From Adiantum capillus-veneris (lineage: Eukaryota > Streptophyta > Polypodiopsida > Polypodiales > Pteridaceae), in NCBI GenBank assembly GCA_014529385.2, contig CM043960.1, forward strand, positions 122,191,043 to 122,255,042: 64,000 bases of DNA, written 5' to 3'. Position 1 is the first letter of the stretch. Each line of letters begins with the position of its first letter. The notes beneath the pieces are model-generated. The model was not told the origin of the DNA and did not search any database. It worked only from the letters and a program-made list of their open reading frames with translations. The position numbers were made by a program, and so were the translations under genes. Positions 24,004 through 35,267 of this stretch are shown here, one piece after another.

Positions 24004-24793
24004 TGCCGATTGAAGATGAGCAAAAGCTCAACTTCTCCTTGTTGACCACCTTTGTAAACATGTCTGCAGGATTTTCACTTGTATGCACCTTTCATAGCTT
24101 TAGCAGTCCCTCTTTTAAAAGAATGCATATGAAGTGATATCTCAGTTGAATGTGCTTTGTCCTTGAATGAAAAGCTGAATTCTTTGATGGATAGCGCTTT
24201 GGCTATCACTGTACAAGACACAATTGTCTTGTTTGAATCCAAGCTTTTCTAAGAATCTGTGAAGCCACATAATTTCTTTGCTTGCCTCTGTCATTGCTAT
24301 ATACTCTGCTTCTGTGGTAGAAAGTGAGACCACTTTCTGCAGCTTTGAAGCCCAACTTACCGTTGTGGCTCCAACAGTGAAGACATAGCCAGTAGTAGTG
24401 ATCCTTTGAGTATCTTTGACACTTGACATATCTGCATCAGCATACCCTTGAATAAAAATATCAGCTTCTCCAAAATACAAAGAATTTGTTGTTGTCCCTT
24501 TGAGATACCTAAGTATCCACTTCATAGCTTGCCAGTGCTCTTTACCTGAGTTGTCCATGAACCTACTTACAACTCCCACTGCATGTGCAATGTCTGGCCT
24601 TGTCTAGACCATAGCATACATAAGAGAACCTACCGCTGCAACATATGGAACTTTATACATATAGGCTATCTCCTCTTGTGTCTTTGGACACATATCCTTG
24701 GTTAGTTTAAAGTAACCACCCAAAGGTGTAGAAACGATTTTTGCATTTTGCATTGCAAACCTTTCTACAACTCCCCAGCTTTGCAACTATACT
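24004..24793 (-). pseudogene. pol: Copia-B1 RNase H remnant
   Basis: Two broken - strand frames (24604-24786 and 24142-24579) give MQNAKIVSTPLGG, VAAVGSLMYAMV, then [43 protein letters not shown] and [11 protein letters not shown]. These are the RT/RNase H end of copia pol and match 34440-35040. A gap replaces part of the catalytic C-terminus after SDSQSAIH, and there is a stop between the two frames. It is non-functional. Confidence 0.85.
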
Positions 24794-26325
24794 TCACATC
24801 AATTGTTGAAAAATAACTCTCTCCCCTCCTTAAATGTGAATGCCCTCGTGAGCACCGAATCTTGAAAAACATCATTCCGAAACACTAGTCATCTTACTAA
24901 AATATGATAAAAATCAATTGTAGACATTATCCAGTCAAAAAACCCCTTACTTGCCACTAGTAACCAAGAAGTACATACTAAAGGTGATGATTAGGTAGTA
25001 TAAATATGGAAACCTCACCAACTCTAGACAATAACTTTATTACTGTTTAATAATGAGAACACCCCCCTTCCATGTCTTAAGTCTCTACAGAGGTCACATC
25101 ACCTAGTCCTTAACATATGAGAACTATAACAAAAACTACTTGTATGGAAGTCATGGCTTGAATTAAAATTTTCTTGTTTTTTTATTTAATTTATTTTAAC
25201 TCCCATTCATTCATTTATTGCAATCATTCAAAGATTTTTTTCTCAAAGTTTTACCTTGTTTTCTTTAAAGCCACGTTGGACTTGCATTTTTGTTTTTGTT
25301 TTTGTTTTTTAAATTCATGCAAACATGCATTCCACTCTCACTGCTACGTCGAGCAGGAATATCCTTTCACATTACACTTACTATCCCATATAAGACTTGG
25401 ATGCGACTCGTGGCTCTGACACTAGAGACAGAGTGGACCCACCCACCAATCAAACTTATATGGTGATAGCCACACAACATATAAAACATATAAAAACTCC
25501 CTCTCCAGGGTCATCATATGTGTAAAACATTCCATCATACCTCTAACAAGCTAAAATCAAGGGACAAACCCAACCATATAGACTGACTACACTTCCAAAA
25601 GATGTTAAATTAGTATTAAGAGCATAAATATATCAAACTAAAATGAAGTTTAGCTACAATACCTATATTAATTAATAATCTCTACTATCCCTTTTAGGTA
25701 CTAGTGAACTAAGTCAGGAACTCTTAACTAATAAATCTAACAAAAGAATTGTAATTCAACTATATAAACTACTAAGCTAGCTATTCAAAATACTATTGTA
25801 GGTAACATTTTAATTTTCACTGACTTTACATTTTCTCAAACATCATCTTTAACAACGAACAACAAAAATGGAATTGGAAAGGAAACACCTATTCTGTTGT
25901 CTTCATATCCTTGTCAGCCACAGCCCCAGCTATAGCTTTTGTCACTCACATATAGTAAACTATCGAATCCACATCTGTCGTCTACATATTTACCTTACTC
26001 TACAAAACTAAAATTAAACAAACCCTACAAAGAAGGTGTAGAATATCTACTCCTAATTTTTATGGTTTTTGTGTCTTTTTCTAAAAAGGTTTTGTATTGT
26101 GTGTTTTGTTTTGTTTTGTTTTTTGACGAAATCCAAGAACAACACATACCACAACCTAAAATAAATTTTTATTTTTTATTATTTATTTTTTTTTGGATTT
26201 TGTTTGCTTGTTTGTTTGTATTTTTTCTTTTCTTTTGATTTGTGTTTTTTTTTAAAACAAGACTTAGACAAACATCAAAGAAATTTGTTTATGGTCTTCA
26301 TGAATGTGTTTTAGTTTTTTTTTAA
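24794..26325. other. AT-rich interior of X without recognisable genes
   Basis: Short runs of A and T, several TTTTT-rich tracts (25230-25310, 26090-26260), and no frame with a recognisable domain. By position it should be decayed pol or 3' sequence of X. Confidence 0.5.
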
Positions 26326-26398
26326 TGCATCACGCTCAAGATTTTGTGCCGCAAATTGTTGAAACAATAAGGGTATATTGGCCAAGCCAAATGGAACT
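26326..26398 (-). pseudogene. Fossil Gypsy RT motif
   Basis: On the - strand one short frame reads VPFGLANIPLLFQQFAAQNL, the conserved Ty3/gypsy RT block around (M/V)PFGL.NAP..FQ. The flanks do not continue it. Together with the Gag-like frame upstream on the same strand it assigns X to Ty3/gypsy. Confidence 0.72.
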
Positions 26399-26959
26399 AT
26401 AGGCCATGGACTATAGGCATCCATACATGGTCTAGTCACCTACTCTCAGTAAAAGCTTCAGCTTCCTACTCGTAGACCATGTCCTAGTAAGAGACATCTA
26501 TACGAGATCTAGAAACCTAGCTACTTCTACTCAAAAGCTATAGCTTCCTAAATGCATGTTATACCCTATCTCAGGGGGTTCACTATGTGTAAAACTACCA
26601 TATCACGTGCGTTCAAGACATGTTTGTAAAACCCCTTATCTGTGAATTTTGTTGGCAATATAATGTACCCTTTTCTTTTAAAATCTGTAATTTTTTTCAA
26701 ATTTGAAAAAATAATGTCCTTGTGTATGCATATTTCTGTAAGTTTCAAGAACTTTAATTACCCTTCTGTTGAACTCACGTGATTGGTTACATTTTTCTTA
26801 GGTGACCTCCCCGGGTACCCTATCCACTTTCTCCTGTTGTGCTATGGATTTCAAGCATATATACATGCTACAGACACCTACTTTGACTTAAAAGCTGCAG
26901 TGTCCTACATGTACAATGTCCTATCCACTACACACGTTAACAACTATATTGCATAGTAT
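26399..26959. other. X interior, no gene seen
   Basis: The stretch contains three diverged repeats of an ACCTACT...AAAAGCT.CAGCTTCCTA pattern (26430-26470, 26518-26550, 26875-26915). No coding sequence was recognised. Confidence 0.45.
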
Positions 26960-27508
26960 TCATCGGGATAATTTTTTACTTTCACATAATTTAGAAATAT
27001 GGTCCACTATACAAAAATACCTACACTTAGGTTGATATCTAAGTTTGAGAATTTTCAACTCATTCCCTCCCTTAGTTTGCTCTTTGCTAGTTTCTAATGA
27101 ACATGAAGTATTGAGTTCTTTTTTCTGATTGACACAATGATTATTACTATCCATTTCTCTTAATGCAACTATACTCTCATCTCCCCTATGGCCATTTGTC
27201 ACTTCACCACCTAATGCTATTTTTCTAAACTTGTCAAGCTCCCCTCTCGTTGCTTTAACATCATTTCTCAAGGATGCTATTTCTTCAAAATGAGATTTAC
27301 GTTCGTGGTTAATCATCTGACACATCTCTTCTATTTCTTCTTCTAATGTTATAACATTCCTACTATAACAATCATCAATTGACCTCACTAGGTCCTTGTT
27401 ATGTTTATCTTCAATCAAATCTTGTTTCTTTTCAATTTCTAATAGGAATATTTTGGCCAAACAATCTCTAATCACACTATCCACATTTTCATTATTCTCT
27501 TGCTCCAT
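26960..27508 (-). pseudogene. gag: X Gag-like protein, coiled coil plus damaged zinc knuckle
   Basis: A 182-codon frame starts MEQENNENVDSVIRDCLAK about 320 bases after the PBS. The first 100 residues are charged and heptad-like (IEKKQDLIEDKHNK, LEEEIEEMCQMINHERKS), suggesting a coiled coil. The end carries CRYFCIVDHISKLC, a CCHC zinc knuckle in which the second Cys of C-X2-C-X4-H-X4-C is Phe; His and the last Cys are in register. Gag identity is inferred from this knuckle and the position next to the PBS. No capsid domain is recognisable, so the frame is probably shortened. Confidence 0.6.
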
Positions 27509-27805
27509 TGGTCTACTCCCTTTAGACCAAGATGAATTAGCTTAAGCAATATTCTCTAAATCACCTAAGATGCATCTTGAGCTTTGCTCACACCATGCCA
27601 ACTTCAGCTATTGCTCTAGGAAGTCATTTCCTCCAAGGTCACAAGCATGAAAAGTATATATACTGGGATAATCCAAAGTCAATCTAAGACTCACTCTTTT
27701 CAGTGTTACTACACAGACATTGCCTCTCCTTGATTGGCCAAACCCTGGGTATCAGCATGCAAAATATATGCACCGGGATGCCCCATAGCTTTAATAGCCA
27801 ATCGT

Positions 27806-27827
27806 CTCCTGACTGACGCACCAAAAA
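27806..27827 (-). promoter_or_regulatory. Putative X primer-binding site
   Basis: On the - strand the LTR end ...TTAGACA is followed by TTTTTGGTGCGTCAGTCAGG. The TTTTGGTGC... start is like that of element F (TTTTGGTGCCCCC). I cannot name the tRNA. Confidence 0.5.
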
Positions 27828-28565
27828 TGTCTAAATCTTCCAAGCCTTATTAACGTAGTCCAACTATATCTAATACCTAATATGCATTCTCAAATCTACT
27901 AAAACCAAGTATAAAACACACAATAATGCATTGCAAACTCCACTTTTACAAGCATTTGTTTTTGACACACACACCATCAAAGATCACATATATGTTCAAT
28001 ATCTCAATGTCTCATTTCCCAAAAATCTTTATCACAACAACCATAGACACCATATTACACTTTCAAATTGACATATGAACTGAACAATCAATAATAATGA
28101 TATTTTTACTTATCAATAAAAGTTCATTCTCAATTTTTGATACACTTGTTCTTGACACAATAAATTGATGAAATTTGTAATTTATTTATTCAAATGTTCT
28201 ATTCTTGGAAAATCTCCCCAACCCCAATGCTTTATTATGCATTATTTTCTCATTTTAAATTTCTAACAAGCATTCAAAATAATGCAGAATCATAAACATA
28301 TGCAAGTCTCATTTATGTTTCAACTTTTATGCTTAACATTCGAACTTTATTATTTATTGGATAATTTTATGTTGTAATTATATGTCATATTTCAAAATAT
28401 AGACCAACCTTTTACTACAATGAATCCTCTTGTCATGATTTGCTATATACTGTTTTTGCGACCTCAAAGCTTCACTTCAATGTGCTCATCCATGTTAGGT
28501 GTTTTGTTTGCTTTTTGCACTCTCACTACCACTTTGTTCACTTACTTCTCTATCTTCTACGTAGT

Positions 28566-28617
<52 letters not shown>

Positions 28618-28815
28618 TCTCTAATTACACTATGGTATAAATGCCCTCTCTCTCTAACTCCACTTCTCATACACACACATATAGAAAGATATGCTCGATC
28701 CCACTCTCTCTCTTTCTCATTCTCAAGTTTTGCTCGCAGGGAGCAATTCTTCTCTCTATTTCTCTTCCTTTTGCTCGCTAACTCTCCTATTCTCTACCAA
28801 TTGGCTCGTGACCTT

Positions 28816-28846
<31 letters not shown>

Positions 28847-28856
28847 CCCCCCTTTA
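27828..28856 (-). repeat. X right terminal repeat
   Basis: Direct repeat of 22165-23124. It carries (CT)n at 28569-28613 and a 28-base C homopolymer at 28825-28852, and is followed at 28857 by another Copia-B LTR. The outer edge is uncertain. Confidence 0.72.
28825..28852. repeat. 28-base C homopolymer
   Basis: 28 consecutive C. It is absent from the left X repeat, where GGCTCG joins the Copia-B LTR directly. The length is likely to be unreliable in any assembly. Confidence 0.9.
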
Positions 28857-28939
28857 TGTTAGGAATATGACTTAGCTAAGTAGATAATTGAGTACTTTAC
28901 TTAATGGAAGAGATGATTTTCACGCATGAGAGATTATAG

Positions 28940-29007
<68 letters not shown>

Positions 29008-29582
29008 ACACGATATCCGTGGTTCACCCAATGTGGGCTATATCCACGAGAAAGCAGCCACTCAATGGCTTTAGTACTTCAAAACAAGAAGTAGATTACA
29101 AAGGGATTATACCCTTTTGAAGCGCTCGCCTTGCTTCACTTTCACCACCTCACATCAACTTCACAATACACCACAATACTTCACAATCCCTTTTTGTGTG
29201 TAGAAGAGGCCTCCTTTATCGGCCAAAAGGGATGCCCTCTCTCATGAGAGACAACCGTGTGTAGACACCCTTGTGTTTACAAGTCCGACTTGGACTCTCC
29301 AATTTTCCCACGTGTGGCCGCCCTTGAGAAAACAAGTCCGCCTTTGAAATCGGCCACCGGCCAGGCCATTGACTTCTGACCACCTTCCATTGACTACCAG
29401 CCATTGGCCAATTGATCGATCATTTTTTGACCACTTTCCGACCGCCGTCCGTCCATAATATTCCAACAAAAAGGAATATTTCGATAAAGTGACCATGAAA
29501 ATTTTGGTTTCCGGCGAGTGATTTTTCTTTACGCACGGGGTTCTTACAAATGTGCATTTTTAATACAAAAAATTACAAGAGG
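28857..29582 (-). repeat. Copia-B2 3' LTR, first piece
   Basis: Reverse complement of the Copia-B LTR from TGTTAGGAATATG onward, with (GA)n at 28943-29006 and the TATA/GGCCAAAAGGG region. Cut at 29582 by Copia-A2, the LTR resumes at 46888 (TAAATCAGG...CTTAACA, ending 46910). Confidence 0.9.
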
Positions 29583-29811
29583 TGTTACCATATACATGTG
29601 GTAGTGATGTGTGTGAACACACTAGGACCGCCGGGGCATTTTTTCCCTCTTCAGGAGGTTTTTTCCCCCAAGCATTGTATATATACGCCCATCACTCTAG
29701 GGCTATCTATCTTTCCATTGCACACTAAGTAATACACTCTCTATTGTGTGCCTCGAGCTTCCTTCGTCTTCTCCAAGCTGTGTGCATTTCTCTGCAACCC
29801 TAATTCCAACA
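29583..29811 (+). repeat. Copia-A2 5' LTR (229 bp)
   Basis: TGTTACCATATAC to CCAACA. A TATA-like TGTATATATAC lies at about 29677-29688, and the PBS starts three bases after the end. Confidence 0.94.
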
Positions 29812-29813
29812 AT

Positions 29814-29825
29814 TGGTATCAGAGT
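29814..29825 (+). promoter_or_regulatory. Copia-A2 primer-binding site
   Basis: TGGTATCAGAGT: one mismatch (last base) to the initiator-Met PBS. The leader 29826-30170 holds no gene. Confidence 0.9.
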
Positions 29826-30170
29826 AGGTTGCGTCCTCCCGGGCTTAGTCGCCAGCTGCTCCAGCACACGCCTGCTCACTTTCTCCGATTTCAGTGAGGT
29901 TTGGCGAGGGTTCGCAGGTCGACAAATATTTCGGGAAAGCTCGTAGAGGTTAGTCTGCTCATATTTCTGATTCGGGCTCATTTCGGCCTCCATTTCCACT
30001 ATAGGCAGGTTTGCACAGGCAATTTTGTCAGTTTGTACAGAATTGTTAGTGCCGTTTTCTGCATAACAGGTGCCTTATAGTCTTCTATGGCTTGTGCTAT
30101 ATAACACGTGTTATTTCCGCTCCATTTCTCCTATTTTCGGGCAGTTTTCACATCAGGTGCAGCATTTACC

Positions 30171-30551
30171 ATGGCTGACAACAATAACACAGATGTGTTC
30201 AAGATGTTTGCTGCGGAGGACAGGTTGGATGGGGACAATTACCCTATGTGGGCTTATATGATGCAACACGTTCTTGTGTCAAAGGGCCTCTGGAACATTG
30301 TGCAGGGCATTGATGTACGTCCTGGTTCTGAGGATGTAGGCGATGTTGAGGATGTTGCAGTTCTTGCTGCAAGGATTGTTGCTGTTAGAGTTGTTTTGCC
30401 TACGGCAGAACAAGCTTGTTGGGATGTTAAGGATGCACAGGCTCATGCATTGATTGCGTTGTCTATGAAGCGCACCATTGTTCTTCACATCCGTTCAACA
30501 AAATCTGCAAAACAGGCTTGGGATATATTGGCTGGCCTTTATGCAAGTCAC
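30171..30551 (+). pseudogene. gag: Copia-A2 gag, 5' part
   Basis: ATG 30171 opens MADNNNTDVFKMFAAEDRL and continues through GDNYPMWAYMMQHVLV, LWNIVQGIDVRPGSED, CWDVKDAQAHALIAL and QAWDILAGLYAS, a copia-type capsid region (UBN2/Retrotran_gag-like). It is open up to the Copia-B3 insertion at 30552; the continuation is at 36054. GTCAC before and GTCCC after the insert are the target duplication with one change. Confidence 0.9.
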
Positions 30552-31279
30552 TGTTAAGTATGGAGCCTGACTTACCCTTGTAATTTTTTGTGGTAAAAGC
30601 GCACATTTGTAAGGCCCCCATTATGAGGAGAAGCCATCGTGCGTGAAGGAAAATCACTCACCGTAAACCAAAATTTTCACGGACAAGAATCAGGGGCAAC
30701 TTTAAAGGCCGGAATATTATGGCCGGACGGCGGCCGGAAAGTGGTCGGAAAACAACCGGTCGGTTGGCCGGTGGCCAGTAGTCAATGGCCGGTGGCCGGT
30801 GGTCGGAAGTCAATGGCCGGTGGCCGGTGGCCGAATTCAAAAGCGGACTTGTCTTCTCAAGGGCGGCCACACATGGGCGGATTGGAGGGTCCGATTTGGA
30901 CTTATTCGCACAAGGGCAGCTACACATGGCTGTCTCTCATAAGAGAGGGCAGCCCTTTTGGCCTATAAAAGGAGGCCATTTCTACACACATTTCATAGTG
31001 TGAAGTTGATGCAACAAGGTGAGTGTGAGGTGGTGAGAGTGAAGCAAGCCGAGAGCTCCATTAAGGGTATAATCCCTTTGTAAACTACTTCTTGTTTTGA
31101 AGTACTAAAGCCATTGAGTGGCTGCTTTCCCGTGGACGTAGCCCACATTGGGTGAACCACGTATATCATGTGTACTCTCTCTCTCTCTCTCTACTCTATA
31201 ATCTTGTGTATATAAATCTCTCTCTCTCCATTAAGTAATCTACTCAATTATCTATTTAGCTACGTCTTATTTCCTAACA
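30552..31279 (+). repeat. Copia-B3 5' LTR
   Basis: TGTTAAGTATGG to TTCCTAACA. U3 has GGCCGGTGGCCGGT repeats (about 30720-30835) and a TATA box (CTATAAAAGG) at about 30963-30972. Confidence 0.96.
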
Positions 31280-31281
31280 AC

Positions 31282-31293
31282 TGGTATCAGAGC
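31282..31293 (+). promoter_or_regulatory. Copia-B3 primer-binding site
   Basis: TGGTATCAGAGC, a perfect initiator-Met PBS two bases after the LTR. Confidence 0.96.
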
Positions 31294-31352
31294 AAGGTTT
31301 GCTCATAGCTAAATTATCTCAAGGAAAGGATTCCTTGAATTGAGTGGGAGTT

Positions 31353-34300
31353 ATGGCGGAGGAAGGGAAGCTCAAGATTGAGAAGTTCAACGGCAAAAAC
31401 TACCAACATTGGAAGATGCAGATTGAAGACTATCTCTATCAGAAGGACCTCTATTTGCCACTAGGCGGTCTTGCGAAGAAGCCCGCAACAATGGCAGATG
31501 AATCATGGATTGTCCTTGATCGAAAGGCACTGAGAACAATCCGGTTAAGCTTGGCGTCAACGGTGGCCTTCAATGTTTCGGAGATGAAGACCACGGAGGA
31601 CTTGATGAAGTCACTTGACGACTTCTACGAGAAACCATCGGCATCCAATAAGGTATTTCTTATGAAGCGCTTGTTCAATCTAAAGATGGCAGAGAATGGT
31701 TCAGTTGTAGAACACCTAAATGAATTTAACACAAACATAAGTCAACTTCGATTAGTGAAAATCAATTTCGATGACGAAGTGCGAGCTCTCCTTATACTAT
31801 CATCTCTACCGGATAGTTGGGACAGCCTTGTGATGGCTGTAAGTAATTCTATCTCTGGCACAAATACTCTTAAGTTTGATGATATTGTGGGTGTTCTCCT
31901 AAGCTAGGAAATACGAAGGAGAAGCACAGGAGAATCATCATGTGCTGCACTATCAGTGGAAACAAGAGGAAGGCCTAAGAAGAGGTTCAAAAACCAAAAG
32001 GGTCGTGATCGCTAAAGGCGGAGCAAGTCACGCACAAAGTCAGTTCTTGAATGTTGGAACTGCGGCAAGAAGGGCCACATCAAGAAGGATTGCTGGTCCA
32101 AGAAGAAGGAGACAGAGTCTCAAGACAACAAGCCAACATCGGAGGCCAATGTGGCAGGTAAAGTAGAGCAAGATGCTCTAATTCTCTCATTAGACAATGT
32201 GTCTAATTCCTGGATAGTAGATTCCGGGGCTTCATTCCATGCGACACCACACAAGCAACATTTCCAAGACTACACCAAAGGTAATTTTGGGTATGTATAC
32301 TTGGGAGATGATAAAGCTTGTGAGATTGTCGGCAAAGGTACAATTTCTGTCAAAACTACTAACGGAAATGAATGGAAGCTTAAAGATGTTAGGCATGTTC
32401 CTTCTCTTCGCAAAAATTTGATCTCTACAGGACAATTGGACGATGAAGGTCACAACATTGCATTCGGAAACAAACGGTGGAAGATCTCAAAGGGATCTTT
32501 GGTGGTTGCCAAGGGTGAAAAAGTCGGTACACTTTACTTGTGTACTGTTAGCACACAACCTTCAGCTTGTGCAGCAACTACAGAAGTTGACAGTGTGGTG
32601 TGGCACTACCGACTTGGGCATATGAGTGCCAAAGGAATGCAAATCCTTCAAACAAAGAAGCTTCTACCAGGTTTGAAAGAAGTGGACTTAGAGTTCTGTG
32701 AAGATTGTGTTTATGGTAAACAAAAGAGGGTAAAATTTCAAAAATCAGGAAATGAAAGAAAAAATAAAAAACTTGAGTTGGTTCATTCTGATGTTTGGGG
32801 TCCTGCAAGTACACCATCACTTGGTGGCTCATTGTACTATGTAACATTCATAGACGATGTGACTAGAAAAACATGGGTTTATGTCATGAAGAATAAATCC
32901 GATGTATTTTCCATATTTCAAAGGTGGAAAGCCTTTGTGGAGAATGAAACAGGTACCAAGGTTAAATGCCTCAGATCCGACAATGGAGGCGAATATTGCC
33001 GCCAAGCTTTTGAAAGCTTTTGTGCTAGCAATGGCATTCGAAGGCAAAGGACAACCGCAAGGACACCTCAACAAAATGGGATTTCGGAAAGGATGAACAG
33101 GACAATCATGGAACGAGCACGAAGCATGCGGCTACATGCAGGCCTACCGCTTGTGCTTTGGGCGGAAGCTGTAAGTACGTCTGTGTACTTAATCAATCGG
33201 TCACCCTCAACGGCATTGGATGGGGGAGTTCCAGAAGAGGCATGGACATGTAAACCGGTGAATTATGCATTTCTCAAAGTGTTTGGGTGTGAGGCTTTCA
33301 TGCACATAGATAGAAGCCTAAGATCATAGTTAGATGCAAAGTCCAAAAAATGTTTCTTCATTGGCTATGGAGAAGGAGACTTTGGGTATCGTCTATGGAA
33401 TCCTGAAGATGGTAAAATCTTAAGGAGTAGGGATGTAATTTTTAACGAACAAAATATGTACAAAGATTACTTGGAAAGAAAACAAACAAAAGAAACAGGT
33501 GATGAGTACATGGAGCTTGAGGACGGTGAAGACGCAAGGACTGCAAACGGTGACAATGTGCAACAACGTCAACCAAATGAGGAGCCTCAACCTATTCCCC
33601 GAAGATCTACAAGAGCAAGTAGACCTCCAAAAAGGTTTGTTCCTTCCTTCAACCATCTCTTGATGTCAGATTCTGGAGAGCCGGAATCATATGAAGAAGC
33701 TATGCAACATGAATCCAAAGAAGAATGGACGAAGAGCATGCAAGTGGAGATGGACTCACTACATCGCAACCAAACATGGAAGTTGGTTGAGTTGCCTAAA
33801 GGTAAGCGGGCACTTCAAAACAAATGGGTGTACAAGCTAAAGGAAGAAGAAGGTGGGAAGAAAAGGTACAAGTCTAGGCTTGTGGTAAAAGGTTTTTCTC
33901 AAAAGAAAGGTATTGACTTCAATGAAATATTTTCTCCTGTTGTAAAAATGAACTCAATTAGGCTTGTCTTAAGCCTTGTGGCTGCTCATGATCTAAATCT
34001 CGAGCAAATGGATGTAAATACGGCATTCCCTCACGGTGACTTAGAGGAGGAAATCTACATGCTTCAACCAAAGGGGTATGAAGTACAAGGTAAGGATAAA
34101 ATGGTTTGCAGATTAAAGAAGAGCTTGTATGGTTGAAAGCAAGCATCAAGACAATGGTACTTGAAGTTTGATCGATGGAGGTTGGATCACGGATTCACAA
34201 GATGCAACTCGGATCACTGCGTCTACACTGAGAATTTGGGAGATGGGAAATTCATCATCCTAATGTTGTATGTTGATGACATGTTGATTGCAAGTGCTAA

Positions 34301-35207
34301 CATGCAGGACATCAAAGACCTAAAAGAGGAGCTGTCCAAATATTTTTCAATGAAAGATTTAGGTGCTGCATAGAGGATACTTGGTATGAAAATATCAAGG
34401 GACAGGACGAAGAAGACAATAAAGCTATCTCAAGAAGATTACATAAAGAAGGTACTAGAAAGGTTTGCAATGCAAAATGCAAAACCAGTTTCTACACCTT
34501 TGGCTGGTCATTTTAAACTAACGAAGGATATGTGTCCAAAGACACAAGAGGAGATAGCCTATATGGTAGGTTCTCTAATGTATGATATGGTCTGGACAAG
34601 GCCAGACATTGCACATGCAGTGGGAGTTGTGAGTAGGTTCATGGACAACCCAGGTAAAGAGCATTGGCAAGCTTTGAAGTGGATACTTAGGTATCTAAAA
34701 GGGACAACAACAAATGCTTTGTATTTTGGAGGAACTGATATTTTTCTAGAAGGGTATGCTGATGCAGATATGGCAGGTGACAAAGATACTCGAAGGAGCA
34801 CTATTGGCTATGTGTTCACGGTTGGAGGCACAACAGTAAGCTGGGCTTCAAAGCTGCAGAAAGTGGTTTCACTTTCTACCACAGAAGCAGAGTATGTAGC
34901 AATGACGGAGGCAAGCAAAGAAATTCTGTGGCTTCACAGATTCTTAGAAGAGCTTGGATTCAAACAAGACAATTGTGTCTTGTACAGTGATAGCCAAAGC
35001 GCTATCCATCTTGCGAAGAACTTAGCCTTTCATTCAAGGACAAAGCACATTGAGGTGAGATATCACTTCATACGCACTCTTTTGAAAGAGGGACAACTAA
35101 AGCTAGGAAAGGTGCATACAAGTGAAAATCCTGCAGACATGTTTACAAAGGTGGTCAACAAGGAGAAGTTGAGCTTTTGCTCATCTTCAATCGGCATTCA
35201 AGGATAA
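31353..35207 (+). pseudogene. pol: Copia-B3 gag-pol polyprotein with five in-frame stops
   Basis: The first ATG after the PBS is 31353 (MAEEGKLKIEKFNGKNY). Gag continues (HWKMQIEDYLYQKDL, SNKVFLMKRLFNLKM), then the zinc knuckle CWNCGKKGHIKKDC (about 32055). PR has WIVDSGASFHATP (about 32210) and pre-integrase has WHYRLGHMSAKGM. Integrase has CEDCVYGKQKR, VHSDVWGPAS, FIDDVTRKTWVY, SDNGGEY and TPQQNGISERMNRT. RT has MDVNTAFPHGDLEEEIYM and LMLYVDDMLIAS. RNase H has [18 protein letters not shown] and [14 protein letters not shown], ending in the ENPADMFTKVV tail. Stops lie at 31905 (TAG), 32013 (TAA), 33327 (TAG), 34134 (TGA) and 34371 (TAG). No frameshift was seen across 3.85 kb. Confidence 0.95.
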
Positions 35208-35267
35208 GAAGCCAGAATGGAAAGCAGTCACATGTTTGGTTTGGAGATCAGTCTCCAAGTGGGATAT

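Larger units (their letters stand above)
23125..24793 (-). mobile_element. Copia-B1: truncated copy (3' LTR and RNase H end)
   Basis: The reverse complement of the Copia-B LTR occupies 23125-23932 (TGTTAGG...ACTTAACA). It is followed by a purine tract on the - strand and by RNase H. Similarity ends at about 24793, so the upstream pol, gag and 5' LTR are lost. A second Copia-B relic at 28857-47610 lies beside the other X repeat in the same orientation. Confidence 0.82.
22165..28856 (-). mobile_element. Element X: old Gypsy-like LTR element (- strand), with a Copia-B fragment inside
   Basis: Direct terminal repeats start TGTCTAAA.CTTCCAAG at 22165 and 27828 and extend about 1 kb. On the - strand the right repeat is followed by a PBS-like TTTTTGGTGCGTCAG, then a Gag-like frame (26960-27508), then a fossil RT motif (about 26326-26398), the normal order for a Gypsy. 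The left (3') repeat is separated from the interior by a truncated Copia-B. The two repeats differ by roughly 10% by eye, so X is old. The left edge cuts Gypsy-0. No target duplication was found, and the right edge is uncertain. Confidence 0.62.

Noticed and set aside
30639-30968. 109-codon + strand frame rich in Trp/Gly/Arg, also at 35355-35737
   Set aside because: Translation of the GGCCGGTGGC repeats in the Copia-B LTRs; it recurs only where that LTR recurs.
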